From an uncultured Candidatus Binatia bacterium (lineage in GTDB: Bacteria; Desulfobacterota; Binatia; Bin18): 64,000 nt of DNA. Below, in pieces: positions 41,889 through 50,248 of the stretch; position 1 is the first letter of the stretch, and every line of letters begins with the position of its first letter. The stretch is taken from contig OY282457.1 of the NCBI GenBank assembly GCA_958296235.1, positions 4,149,338 to 4,213,337 of the forward strand, read 5' to 3'. The notes below the pieces were generated by a model that did no database searches, was not told where the DNA came from, and was given only the letters and a program-made list of their open reading frames with translations. The translations under genes were made by a program, and so were the position numbers.

Positions 41889-42105
41889 GGGCAGCCTGAC
41901 ACGTTCGTACCTTTTGTACGCGGTGGTCTTTGCGCTGGGGGGCTGCATGTATCCTCAGATCATCCAGAGCGTGTACGCCGCCAAGACCGAGGCTGATTTA
42001 CGGCGTAGCGTCGCCCTGCTGACACGCCCTAATGCAGATGAACAGCGCTGGGTGCGAGAACGCTTCTTTGTCTTTTTTGAGCGCGCGCCGGTTGGCAGAA
42101 CATAA
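41881..42105 (+). CDS. Small putative lipoprotein
   Basis: About 74 residues if translated from the TTG overlapping the previous stop (TTGAGTAG). The N-terminus TRSYLLYAVVFALGGC has a hydrophobic core and a lipobox LGGC, with Cys at residue 22. The rest is short and charged (TEADLRRSVALLTRPNADE). No family recognised. The start codon is uncertain and an ATG at 41845 inside the previous gene is possible. Confidence 0.45.
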   Translation: MSRGSLTRSYLLYAVVFALGGCMYPQIIQSVYAAKTEADLRRSVALLTRPNADEQRWVRERFFVFFERAPVGRT

Positions 42106-42231
42106 CGCCTGTGGAAAGCGGTCGGCAGTTGCGCCGCGCTGCATCCCGCCTTGCGCTCCGGCTTCAAATCCCACATGGTGGGAGACAAACAGCCCAACTC
42201 ATTTTGATGCCACCGAGGAGAAAGAGCGTCC

Positions 42232-43368
42232 ATGTCAGCCCAAGAACCCCGCTTTGCCATTATCACCGATGAAGCCCTGGATTCCCTGCGCAAGCTTATT
42301 GGTGTCCCTATCGAGGATACCCTGGAGCCGTGGTGCTATGAGGCCACGCGCGACAATATCCGCCATTATGCGCACGGCATAGGGGACGATAATCCTCTCT
42401 GGTGCGACCCGGACTATGCCGCCGCAACCCACTACGGCACGATTACCGCCCCGCCGTCGTTTGTCTTTCCGCTCAATCGGGTCTTGAGCGGATATGTGGG
42501 CGGACTGCCGGGGATTCACGCCATGTGGGCCGGCGCGGATTTGACCTGGCATAGGCCCATATTTCGTAATGACGCTTTTACGACCAGAGCCTACCTCAAG
42601 GACCTGGTCGAGCATGAGACACGCTTTGCCGGCCGCGCGATTCAGCAGATCTATCACGTTGATTATTACAACCAGGATAACGAGCTGGTGATCGCCGGCG
42701 ATAGCTGGTGTTTTCGGACCGAGCGCGACACCGCCCGGGAGCGCGGCACAAAATACACCGAGGTCAAACAGCAAGCGCCGGTCAGCTATAGCCGCGAACA
42801 AATCGCCGAGATTTTCGCCCAATACGCGCAGGAAGAAGTGCGCGGAGCAAGGCCGCGCTATATCGACGAGGTCAGGGTTGGCGACAGCCTGCCGACTATG
42901 GTCAAAGGCCCGATGACGGTTACAGGCTTTATCGCTTATGCCCAGGGCTGGGGCGGGCTGTATATTCGAGCCAACCGCCTGGCCTGGAAGCAGCTCCACA
43001 AACATCCTGGGCTGGGCATTCCTGACCGTTTTGGCATTCCTGACGTGCCCGAGCGCGTCCATTGGGATACTGACCTCGCCCAACGGGTCGGCACGCCTGA
43101 AGCTTACGACTACGGCCCGGAACGCACCTCGTGGATGACCCACCATCTGACCGACTGGATGGGCGACCAAGGATTTCTACGCCAGATTTCCGTGAAGATA
43201 CGGCGTCACAACCCGGTTGGTGACACGCTTTTTATCAACGGCGAGGTGACTCGAATTTTCGAGGAAGACGGCCATCACTGCGTCGAGGTGCAGCAAAACG
43301 CCAAAAATCAGGACGGTGAATTGTCCGTGCTGAGTACGGGCGTGGTGCGCTTGCCGTCGCGGGCGTAA
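42232..43368 (+). CDS. Double-hotdog dehydratase (MaoC / FAS1-type)
   Basis: 378 residues, two tandem hotdog domains. The N-terminal half contains GVPIEDTLEPWCYEATRDNIRHYAHGIGDDNPLW (FAS1-dehydratase type) and ITAPPSFVFPLNR; the C-terminal half carries a degenerate second fold from RPRYIDEVRVGDSLP, with a helical insert (PDRFGIPDVPERVHWD) and VKIRRHNPVGDTLFINGEVTRIF. Such proteins hydrate or dehydrate bulky CoA thioesters such as steroid side-chain or aromatic-derived ones. CATCGAGGAGAAAGAG-type leader gives GAGGAG nine bases before the ATG. It ends the CoA-ester run. Confidence 0.85.
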   Translation: MSAQEPRFAIITDEALDSLRKLIGVPIEDTLEPWCYEATRDNIRHYAHGIGDDNPLWCDPDYAAATHYGTITAPPSFVFPLNRVLSGYVGGLPGIHAMWAGADLTWHRPIFRNDAFTTRAYLKDLVEHETRFAGRAIQQIYHVDYYNQDNELVIAGDSWCFRTERDTARERGTKYTEVKQQAPVSYSREQIAEIFAQYAQEEVRGARPRYIDEVRVGDSLPTMVKGPMTVTGFIAYAQGWGGLYIRANRLAWKQLHKHPGLGIPDRFGIPDVPERVHWDTDLAQRVGTPEAYDYGPERTSWMTHHLTDWMGDQGFLRQISVKIRRHNPVGDTLFINGEVTRIFEEDGHHCVEVQQNAKNQDGELSVLSTGVVRLPSRA

Positions 43369-43416
43369 GCCGAACGGTCCGCCGATAAGAGGACATTGGC
43401 GAAGGAGGCAAGAACC

Positions 43417-44487
43417 ATGTTGAGAAGTCTCCGCATACGCAATTTTCGCAACTTGGTTGATCTCAAGATTGGCCAATTAGGGCGCGTAAACTTGTTCACC
43501 GGACGTAACAACTCGGGCAAGACGACGCTGCTCGAAGCTGTCTATCTGATGCTGGGGTTCGGACACCCGATTGCTGCACCGCAGATCAACGCTTTCCGAG
43601 GGCTTGATGACGATCTAGGCATGTCGCCTATTGTGGTGCAAGACATCGCATGGAGGCCAATGTTCTACAATCTCGATACCAGCGGGGAGATTATCCTTTC
43701 AGCAGAGCACTCATCCCTCGGGTCGTTAGAACTGACAGTCTCGTTAGGACAGCCTACTACGATTGAACTTAAGACCGCACAATCAAGCCTGCCGCCGGGC
43801 GCAAGCGTATCGTTAAAAGACCTTCTGTTTCTTTTCCGAAGAGATGGAGAACCGCTTGTATCGAATTACTTACACGTGGCACCAGACAAGATGCAGTTCA
43901 ATCGGCTCGACGCCTCCCCTCCGTTTTCGACGGTATTCCTCTCGACTCGTTCGGGAGGAGTCCAGGGAGATGCCGAATGGTTCGGAAAACTTCAGGTGAG
44001 GAAGCAGGCGGATACCGTCGTGGACGCACTCAAGATCGTCGAACCAAGGTTGCAAAATCTGGAGGCGAATCCGGCAAGTGGCACGCCCATGCTTTGGGGG
44101 GACATCGGCCTGTCCGAACTCGTGCCGCTACCGGTCATGGGCGAGGGTATGACGCGTGCGGCCAGGTTGATGCTGGCCATCTGCGCAACGCCGGGCGGCG
44201 TCGTGTTGATAGATGAGATTGAGACCGGACTCCACCACTCGATTTTACCCAAAGTCTGGCAGTCGGTTGATGCTGCTGCCAAGAACTTCGACACACAGGT
44301 CATCGCGACTACGCACAGCTACGAATGTCTCGAAGCCGCTTGTCAAGCGCTCGGCGCGGAAGATTTCCGCCTGCATAGACTCGAAGCCGGGAAGGGTCAA
44401 ACATCCGAGGAACGTAAAATCCGCTGCGTGACGTACGAACCGGACGAAATCCATGCTGCGATCCATCACAACTTTGAGGTCCGCTGA
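43417..44487 (+). CDS. AAA ATPase, OLD/ABC-like (partner of TOPRIM protein)
   Basis: 356 residues of the AAA_15/AAA_21 class: LRIRNFRNLVDL opening, Walker A GRNNSGKTT (29-37), signature region around GEGMTRAARLMLAI, Walker B GVVLIDEIETGLHH (about 261-273) and the His switch VIATTHSYECLEA. There is no long coiled-coil, as in the compact ATPases of OLD, Gabija-like and PARIS-like defence systems. AAGGAGG precedes ATG 43417. It is followed after two bases by a TOPRIM gene. Base composition is more AT-rich than the flanking metabolic genes, which suggests horizontal acquisition. Confidence 0.85.
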   Translation: MLRSLRIRNFRNLVDLKIGQLGRVNLFTGRNNSGKTTLLEAVYLMLGFGHPIAAPQINAFRGLDDDLGMSPIVVQDIAWRPMFYNLDTSGEIILSAEHSSLGSLELTVSLGQPTTIELKTAQSSLPPGASVSLKDLLFLFRRDGEPLVSNYLHVAPDKMQFNRLDASPPFSTVFLSTRSGGVQGDAEWFGKLQVRKQADTVVDALKIVEPRLQNLEANPASGTPMLWGDIGLSELVPLPVMGEGMTRAARLMLAICATPGGVVLIDEIETGLHHSILPKVWQSVDAAAKNFDTQVIATTHSYECLEAACQALGAEDFRLHRLEAGKGQTSEERKIRCVTYEPDEIHAAIHHNFEVR

Positions 44488-44489
44488 GT

Positions 44490-45101
44490 ATGCCTCAACC
44501 TGAACAAATCAGGGCACCAAAACAACTCCTCGTCGAGGGTAAGGATCCGCTTAATTTTTTCAACGAGTTCATTCAATATCTCGATTGTCAGGGCATACAG
44601 GTTCAAAATTTTGGTGGTGTTAGGGACTTGCGAGCGTTTCTCCGGCAATTCGTTAAAGCGCCTGATTTTGATTCAGTTGTTGAGAGCGTCGGCATTATGC
44701 GTGATGCGGAATACAATGCAAACACAGCGTGGCAAAGCGTTCAGTCGGCGCTTCAAGGGGCGGGTCTATCCATTCCGGTACGTGTCGAGCAACGCAGTGC
44801 CGAAACTCCGCATGTCAGTGTATTCATCCTGCCCGGCAGCAACCAACCGGGGATGTTGGAAACCGTACTGAACCAGACGTTTTCAAACGATCCTGTGAAC
44901 ACGTGCATCAACGATTTCTTTGCATGTGTCGGACGCCTTCCGGGGAAGAGGATTCATATACTGGACAAGGCTCGATCACGCGCCTACATGTGGACCCGAG
45001 AGAAACCCCATGTCTCGGTTGGCGTAGCTGCACAGGCCGGATATTGGGACTTCGGCCACGAAGCGTTTGCCTCCCTCCGCTCTTTTCTGACCGCACTGTA
45101 A
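44490..45101 (+). CDS. DUF3226-like TOPRIM protein
   Basis: 203 residues. The TOPRIM core shows the Glu motif LLVEGKDPLNFF (Glu16) and a D-x-E/D motif in VGIMRDAEYN (Asp72, Glu74), then a helix and the strand SVFILPGSNQPGMLE. The family resembles DUF3226. TOPRIM domains of this kind are nucleases or nuclease-like effectors that pair with AAA ATPases. The start is two bases after the ATPase stop. The two genes form a compact two-gene unit with no other accessory gene beside them. Confidence 0.72.
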   Translation: MPQPEQIRAPKQLLVEGKDPLNFFNEFIQYLDCQGIQVQNFGGVRDLRAFLRQFVKAPDFDSVVESVGIMRDAEYNANTAWQSVQSALQGAGLSIPVRVEQRSAETPHVSVFILPGSNQPGMLETVLNQTFSNDPVNTCINDFFACVGRLPGKRIHILDKARSRAYMWTREKPHVSVGVAAQAGYWDFGHEAFASLRSFLTAL

Positions 45102-45148
45102 AATCCCTGGCCGATTTCGAGAGACCGTTCGGCTGGGGAGGGGCAAGG

Positions 45149-45823
45149 CTACACAATCCGGTATTCTTCGGTAATCAGGGTGAATGTTGATGTTGGGTCA
45201 ACGAACTTCATCCCATCCGGCTGGGCGTGGTCTTTGTACTCCGTAGACGCCAGGGCAAAATTGAGATCGCCCAGGGTCTCAAACCAGAGTTCGGCCACCC
45301 CGTCATACTGCGGTTCCCCGTTTTCATACGCAGAAGGCAAGGCGTGGCATTGGACATAACGCTGGAGGCCGGGCAGGGCGAGGGCCAGTGGGCCGTGGAC
45401 CTCTTTCCAGTAGCGAAAGAACTCGTCCCGGTCCCAGTCGGGCTTCCGTTTGATAAAAGACAGCCGTTTGATATGCGGCTCAGGACTGCCGTTCTCCTCT
45501 CCCTCGTGCAGTACATAGTCTGCGGTGACGAGTCGCACCACGCTTTTGACATTCGCAAAATTCGGCTCATCCGCGTACGCGCCTTCACGATATTCCTTGC
45601 TCCGAAAGGCAGCAGTGAGGGCGTCTTCGCTGTCCATCCAGATTTCCACCACACCGTCATAGGCTTGGCTCCGGCTCACCACGGTCGAGCTGTGGTTTTG
45701 GACATAGCCGCGCAGGCCGGGCATTTGTTTGGCGAGTGGAGCGTGCACCTCGCGCCAGTGGCGGGAGAAGTCCGCCAGACTGAGACTCTCTTTACGCTTA
45801 AAGGCAATGAGTAAGTGGGCCAT
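45149..45823 (-). CDS. Tandem EthD-domain protein
   Basis: 224 residues with two EthD halves: AHLLIAFKRKESLSLADFSRHWREVHAPLAKQMPGLRGYVQNH...YDGVVEIWM and IKRLSFIKRKPDWDRDEFFRYWKEVHGP...LQRYVQCHALP...YDGVAELWF, each closed by an acidic FANV/FVDP segment. It is homologous to the gene at 9406, so the genome carries paralogues. ATG 45823 is preferred over 45832, because GAGGAGG abuts the latter. The substrate is unknown. Confidence 0.85.
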   Translation of the reverse strand: MAHLLIAFKRKESLSLADFSRHWREVHAPLAKQMPGLRGYVQNHSSTVVSRSQAYDGVVEIWMDSEDALTAAFRSKEYREGAYADEPNFANVKSVVRLVTADYVLHEGEENGSPEPHIKRLSFIKRKPDWDRDEFFRYWKEVHGPLALALPGLQRYVQCHALPSAYENGEPQYDGVAELWFETLGDLNFALASTEYKDHAQPDGMKFVDPTSTFTLITEEYRIV

Positions 45824-45933
45824 GATGTCCATCCTCCTCGCGGTAGGGACAGTATGATTTTTTCACCGACCGGGCAAGCTCGAATCGGTTGCGCCGATGT
45901 GCCTACGGGCGAGCGGTGAGGTATGGAAAAGTG

Positions 45934-46833
45934 TCAGAACGAGCCTGCCTCGACATCCTGAATAAATTGCACCACGTCCCGAAAATACGTTTCCTGATCG
46001 TCATACAGGGCGCAATGGCTGCCATTTTCACACATGGACACGCGCGAGTTGGGAATCAACTCGCCCATGCGTTCAATCTCGGCCACGCGCATGGTGTCAA
46101 AGCGCGCGCCGGAAACCAGGGTCGGACACTGAATCCGGTGCAGATCCGCCCAGCGGTCCCAGTCTTTGAACGTGCCGTTGACGACAAACTCATTCGGACC
46201 CTGCATGGTGTGATAGACCGGCTTGGCCAGGTTGCGGAACATGCGCACCAGCGGTTCCGGCCAGGGGTCGAGTCGGCACAGATGCTGCCGGTACACATGG
46301 GCGAACAGGGTCTCCTCGTATTCTGGAGCGGCGTAGTCTTCGGTCGCCTCATATTTTTCAAGAATGCGCAGGACCTCGGGCGGCTGCTGCGCGCGTAACT
46401 CGTTAATATAAGCCACATAGGCAGGGATGCTGGCGGTCATATTGGAGATAAGAAGTCCCTTGAGATGCTGCTGATAGGCCAGGGCGTACTCTATGCCGAG
46501 CAGCCCACCCCAGGAATGGCCGAGCAGGTAGAAGTGCTCAAGTCCAAGCGCAAGTCGGACCTGCTCGACTTCTTCCCGAAAACGCTCCACCGTCCACAGG
46601 CTGGTATCGTCCGGCTGGTCGGAATAGGCCGAGCCGAGCTGGTCGTAGTAAATAATCTGAATATCATGCTGCGGCAGGAAGTCTTCAAAACACTCAAAAT
46701 ACTCATGCGTACAGCCGGGCCCACCGTGCAAAGTAAGGAGTGGAATCGACCCGGAGCCAAAGCGCTTGGTCCAGACGGTGTATTTGCCATCAATCGGGAT
46801 CATCTCAACCCCGCCGGTTTTGACGTTTTGCAT
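45934..46833 (-). CDS. Proline iminopeptidase-like alpha/beta hydrolase (S33)
   Basis: 299 residues. HGGPGCTHEYFE (oxyanion), nucleophile Ser107 in LGHSWGGLLGIEYAL, GARFDTM (acid) and ENGSHCALYDD (His) give the full triad. The WTVERFREEVEQVR helix before the nucleophile strand and the lid are typical of prolyl aminopeptidases, which release N-terminal Pro. Related amino-acid amidases share this pattern. ATG 46833 with GAGGGACAAGG upstream is chosen over a longer frame reaching 46962. Confidence 0.88.
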   Translation of the reverse strand: MQNVKTGGVEMIPIDGKYTVWTKRFGSGSIPLLTLHGGPGCTHEYFECFEDFLPQHDIQIIYYDQLGSAYSDQPDDTSLWTVERFREEVEQVRLALGLEHFYLLGHSWGGLLGIEYALAYQQHLKGLLISNMTASIPAYVAYINELRAQQPPEVLRILEKYEATEDYAAPEYEETLFAHVYRQHLCRLDPWPEPLVRMFRNLAKPVYHTMQGPNEFVVNGTFKDWDRWADLHRIQCPTLVSGARFDTMRVAEIERMGELIPNSRVSMCENGSHCALYDDQETYFRDVVQFIQDVEAGSF

Positions 46834-46983
46834 AGCCTTGTCCCTCGTGGTTGCGTGGTGTGTCTGCTTGGTCTCCCGTATAACACTGCTCGGTGTGGCC
46901 TGAACAGAGCAGCCCGCGTTTCCCCCTTGACTCCCCTCCGGCTTCAGGATTAGGGGGATCAAAGAGAAAACAGGAGGAAACGC

Positions 46984-47184
46984 GTGATTACGCTCTACAC
47001 CTCACCAACTCCGAACGGCTGGAAAGCGTCCATTACCCTCGAAGAAATGGGCCTCGATGACACGGTAAAGGCGATAGACCTGGCCAAGGGTGAACAAAAA
47101 GAAGACTGGCATGTGGCCCTCAACCCAAATGAGAAGTTTCTAATCTTGGTCTCATCTTCCTCTCATATGCAGTTGCCATACTGA
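46984..47184 (+). pseudogene. Truncated glutathione S-transferase N-terminal fragment
   Basis: The first 51 codons are a GST N-terminal thioredoxin-fold start (ITLYTSPTPNGWKASITLEE, ending with HVALNPNEKF). Then the frame diverges into a non-homologous tail (LILVSSSSHMQLPY) and stops at 67 codons. The GSH-site segment with cis-Pro and the whole helical domain are missing. GGAGGAAAC precedes the GTG start, so a short product could still be made. Confidence 0.75.
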
Positions 47185-47224
47185 ACGTCAAAGAACACAG
47201 CAATCTCATACGAGGAGGAGTACG

Positions 47225-48694
47225 ATGCAGACGAAGAAGAAAATACTGGCTGGAGCGCTGGCGGTTTCTCTGGCGCTGGGTGGCTTTACCCTGGGTCGGC
47301 TGACCCAAATGGATGTGGTCCAGGCGGCCCCGGAAACGGCAGCCCCCAGCATCACTGCAACGCCGTCTGGATTACCCTCATTTGCCGACCTGGCCGACCA
47401 TGCCTCGCCGGCTGTGGTTCACGTCCGTGTTGTTGGCGTAGAAAGAGCGTCTGAGCGTGGCCGCGGTTTTGGTGGCCCGCGCAATCCGTTCGGTCCCCAA
47501 TTCCCGTTCCCGCCCGGGTTTGGCGGCCGGCGTCCTCACCAGGGTCTCCCGCGGCGCAGTTCTGGCTCCGGCTTTATTATCCGTAAGGACGGACTCATTA
47601 TCACCAATAACCATGTGGTTGAGGGCGCCAGCGAGATTATGGTGAGCCTCCCGGACGAACGCGAATATCAGGCAACGGTCCTCGGCCGTGACCCCAAAAC
47701 CGACCTGGCCGTGCTCAAGGTTGAATCCGAGCGGGATTTGCCGGTCGCCAACTTGGGCGATTCCGAAGACGTCCGTATCGGTGACTGGGTCATGGCCATT
47801 GGCAATCCGTTCGGGTTGAGCAATACCGTGACCGCCGGCATCGTCAGTGCCACAGGCCGAACCATCGGGGCCGGGCCGTACGACGACTTTATTCAGACCG
47901 ACGCCTCCATTAACCCCGGCAACTCGGGAGGACCGTTGTTTAACGAAAAGGGCGAAGTGGTTGGCATTAACACCGCCATCTTCGGCAATGGCGGCGGGAA
48001 TATCGGTATTGGTTTTGCCATCCCGATCAACCTGGCCAAGCAACTCGTGCCCGACCTGGAGACCAAAGGCCATGTCACGCGCGGCTGGCTGGGGGTGACT
48101 ATCCAGAAGATGACCACAGAGCTGGCGGAATCCCTCGGTCTCGACGAGCCAAATGGGGCCCTGGTGGCCGATGTCACCCCAGACAGCCCGGCTGATAGAG
48201 GCGGCCTGGAACGCGGCGATGTTATTGTCAGCTACGACGGCCACACGGTGAAAGAAAACGCCGACCTGCCGCTGCTGGTCGCTAACACGCAAGTCGGAAC
48301 GCAAGTCCCCATTGACGTCGTGCGCGACGGAAAGACCAGGACGCTCGCGGTCGAAATTGCCAAACTTGACGAACCCGACGTCGCCCGCGGACCTGCGGCT
48401 GCCAAAAGAGGCAAGTGGGGGCTGGCGCTGCGCGAGCTCACTGTGGAAGAGCGGGACCGGATGCAGCTCAAAGCGGGTGAGGGGGTCATCGTGGCTGGTG
48501 TCCGACCCGACAGCCCGGCCGCGGACGCCGGAGTCCGGGAGGGAGATGTGATCCTTGAGGTCAACCGGACGCCGGTTAAAACGGTGGACGCGCTCAAAAA
48601 GGCCATCGCCACAGTGACGGAAGACCAGCCGCTGCTGCTCCTGCTGCGGCGGAACAACGGGGTGAACCAATACGCCTCGCTGTCGGCACCGTAG
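47225..48694 (+). CDS. degP: DegP/HtrA periplasmic serine protease
   Basis: 489 residues. Signal peptide (KKKILAGALAVSLALGGF), a Gly/Pro/Arg-rich stretch (around RGFGGPRNPFGPQFPFPPGF) inside the first region, then the chymotrypsin-like domain with His130 (TNNHVVEGA), Asp160 (TDLAVLKV) and Ser234 (GNSGGPLF). Two PDZ domains follow (about 290-370 and 390-480; RGWLGVTIQ, GVIVAGVRPDSPAADAG). It degrades and refolds damaged envelope proteins. AGGAGG lies six bases before the ATG. Confidence 0.93.
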   Translation: MQTKKKILAGALAVSLALGGFTLGRLTQMDVVQAAPETAAPSITATPSGLPSFADLADHASPAVVHVRVVGVERASERGRGFGGPRNPFGPQFPFPPGFGGRRPHQGLPRRSSGSGFIIRKDGLIITNNHVVEGASEIMVSLPDEREYQATVLGRDPKTDLAVLKVESERDLPVANLGDSEDVRIGDWVMAIGNPFGLSNTVTAGIVSATGRTIGAGPYDDFIQTDASINPGNSGGPLFNEKGEVVGINTAIFGNGGGNIGIGFAIPINLAKQLVPDLETKGHVTRGWLGVTIQKMTTELAESLGLDEPNGALVADVTPDSPADRGGLERGDVIVSYDGHTVKENADLPLLVANTQVGTQVPIDVVRDGKTRTLAVEIAKLDEPDVARGPAAAKRGKWGLALRELTVEERDRMQLKAGEGVIVAGVRPDSPAADAGVREGDVILEVNRTPVKTVDALKKAIATVTEDQPLLLLLRRNNGVNQYASLSAP

Positions 48695-48704
48695 GACATC
48701 GGGC

Positions 48705-48745
48705 TCATTGCCCTCTCCTCCTGGGAGAGGCCAGGGTGAGGGCTT
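48705..48745. repeat. Short copy of the GC-rich palindromic repeat
   Basis: CCCTCTCCTCCTGGGAGAGG-type palindrome with the GGGTGAGGG tail, the minimal unit of the dispersed element seen at 406-446 and elsewhere. Confidence 0.6.
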
Positions 48746-48841
48746 TCCGCAGCCGTGTGGCTGGGGTATTGCAGAAATGTCTGGAACGGGCCAGACTTGC
48801 GGACAGACGGTGAATGCACGACAGAAGAAGGAGAAGGATTC

Positions 48842-49696
48842 ATGCAGAAAATATTCACATCCCGGTTTTCTCAATGCTGCCTCGCTCTGAGTATCGGCCT
48901 GCTCCTCGCCGGTCCGGCCCGCGCCGACCATCACGCCGCGGCAGAAGGAGTCGATCCTGCCCTGCAAGCCGCCATTGACGGGGAGCATCGCTCGGCCGAG
49001 TATCAGGCCCGCGACCAATACCGCCATCCCGCGCAAACGCTGACCTGGCTGGGACTCAAGCCGGATATGACGGTGGTCGAAATCGCACCGTCAAGAGGCT
49101 GGTACACCGAGATTCTGGCTCCCTATCTGAAAGACCAGGGGCGCTTGTATTTGGCCGCATTCGATAGAGAGTCCGAGGTCGAATACATGAAGAAGCTGAA
49201 CGCCCTCCTGGACGAGAAGCTGGCCGCTAAGCCCGAGGTGTACGGCACGCCCACGGTGACTGAACTCGCCCCGCCCAATAAGGTCGATATTGCGCCCGCC
49301 GGCTCGGCGGACATGGTCCTGACCTTTCGCAATGTCCACAACTGGATGAGCGCCGGGACGGCTGACGGGGTTTTTGCGGCCATGTATGCGGCGCTCAAGC
49401 CCGGCGGGATGCTCGGTCTGGTGGAGCACCGGGCCGACCCCAATACGGAGCAGGACCCCAAGGCGGGTTCGGGCTATGTCACCGAGGCGGCAACGATTCA
49501 AATGGCAGAAAAGGCGGGCTTCAAGCTCGTGGACCGGAGTGAGATAAACGCCAATCCAAAAGATACGCGCGACCATCCCAAAGGCGTGTGGACTCTGCCA
49601 CCCGCCCTGTCGCTCGGAGACGAGGACAGGGACAAGTATCTGGCGATTGGAGAGAGCGACCGCATGACGCTCAAGTTCATGAAGCCGGCGGAGTAA
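48842..49696 (+). CDS. Exported class I SAM-dependent methyltransferase-like protein
   Basis: 284 residues. Signal peptide CCLALSIGLLLAGPARA, followed by HHAAAEGVDPALQAAIDGEHRS. The methyltransferase-like core starts LGLKPDMTVVEIAPSRGWYTEIL (degenerate motif I; typical E/DxGxGxG is EIAPSRG) and continues with DMVLTFRNVHNW and LKPGGMLGLVEHR. The family is COG4798-like secreted methyltransferases. Periplasmic SAM use is unusual, and the substrate is unknown. AGGAGAAGG precedes the ATG. Confidence 0.8.
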   Translation: MQKIFTSRFSQCCLALSIGLLLAGPARADHHAAAEGVDPALQAAIDGEHRSAEYQARDQYRHPAQTLTWLGLKPDMTVVEIAPSRGWYTEILAPYLKDQGRLYLAAFDRESEVEYMKKLNALLDEKLAAKPEVYGTPTVTELAPPNKVDIAPAGSADMVLTFRNVHNWMSAGTADGVFAAMYAALKPGGMLGLVEHRADPNTEQDPKAGSGYVTEAATIQMAEKAGFKLVDRSEINANPKDTRDHPKGVWTLPPALSLGDEDRDKYLAIGESDRMTLKFMKPAE

Positions 49697-49742
49697 AAGG
49701 CCCCTCGCCCCGACCCTCTCCCTCACCGGGAGAGGGAATTTT
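49697..49742. repeat. Short copy of the GC-rich palindromic repeat
   Basis: CCCCTCGCCCCGACCCTCTCCC followed by TCACCGGGAGAGGG: the palindromic unit again, placed between the two convergent genes (methyltransferase and CoxS-like). Confidence 0.6.
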
Positions 49743-49746
49743 ATTT

Positions 49747-50229
49747 TTAATCTCCACTTCCCCGCGCGATTTCCTGAACCGCTTTGATAATGCTGGCATA
49801 GCCGGTGCATCGGCACAGATTGCCGGCTATGCCGTGCCGGATATCCGCCTCGGTCGGGTGCGGTTTTTCCTGTAAAAGTTGCTGCACCGACAACACCATG
49901 CCGGGGGTGCAAAAGCCGCACTGTAAGGCGTGGTGTTTGACAAAGGCCGCCTGAATCGGGTGCAGGTCGCCCGATTGCCTGGTGTCCTGTGTCCACCCCT
50001 CAATGGTGGTGACTGCGGAGCCCGTAACGTCAGCCGCCAGAATGGTACATGCCTTGACCGTCAGACCGTCAAGTACAACGGTGCACGCGCCGCAATTGCC
50101 GGTGGCACAGCCGAGGTGGGTGCCGGTGAGGTCGAGTTGATCGCGCAAAAAATCGACCAGAAGCGTGCGCGTATCGACTGTGGCTTCACACGGAGTATTG
50201 TTCACTGTGAGCTGAATGGTGGTCTGCAT
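49747..50229 (-). CDS. Molybdenum hydroxylase small subunit (2Fe-2S, CoxS type)
   Basis: 160 residues carrying two [2Fe-2S] clusters: plant-type motif GCATGNCGACTVVLDG and the C-terminal alpha-helical cluster motif CGFCTPGMVLSVQQLL with CRCTGY. Electrons flow from the Mo site in the large subunit through these clusters to the FAD subunit. It is the last gene of the L-M-S operon; the start is 19 bases after the FAD subunit stop. Confidence 0.93.
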   Translation of the reverse strand: MQTTIQLTVNNTPCEATVDTRTLLVDFLRDQLDLTGTHLGCATGNCGACTVVLDGLTVKACTILAADVTGSAVTTIEGWTQDTRQSGDLHPIQAAFVKHHALQCGFCTPGMVLSVQQLLQEKPHPTEADIRHGIAGNLCRCTGYASIIKAVQEIARGSGD

Positions 50230-50248
50230 GGCCTTCCCATACCGTTCC

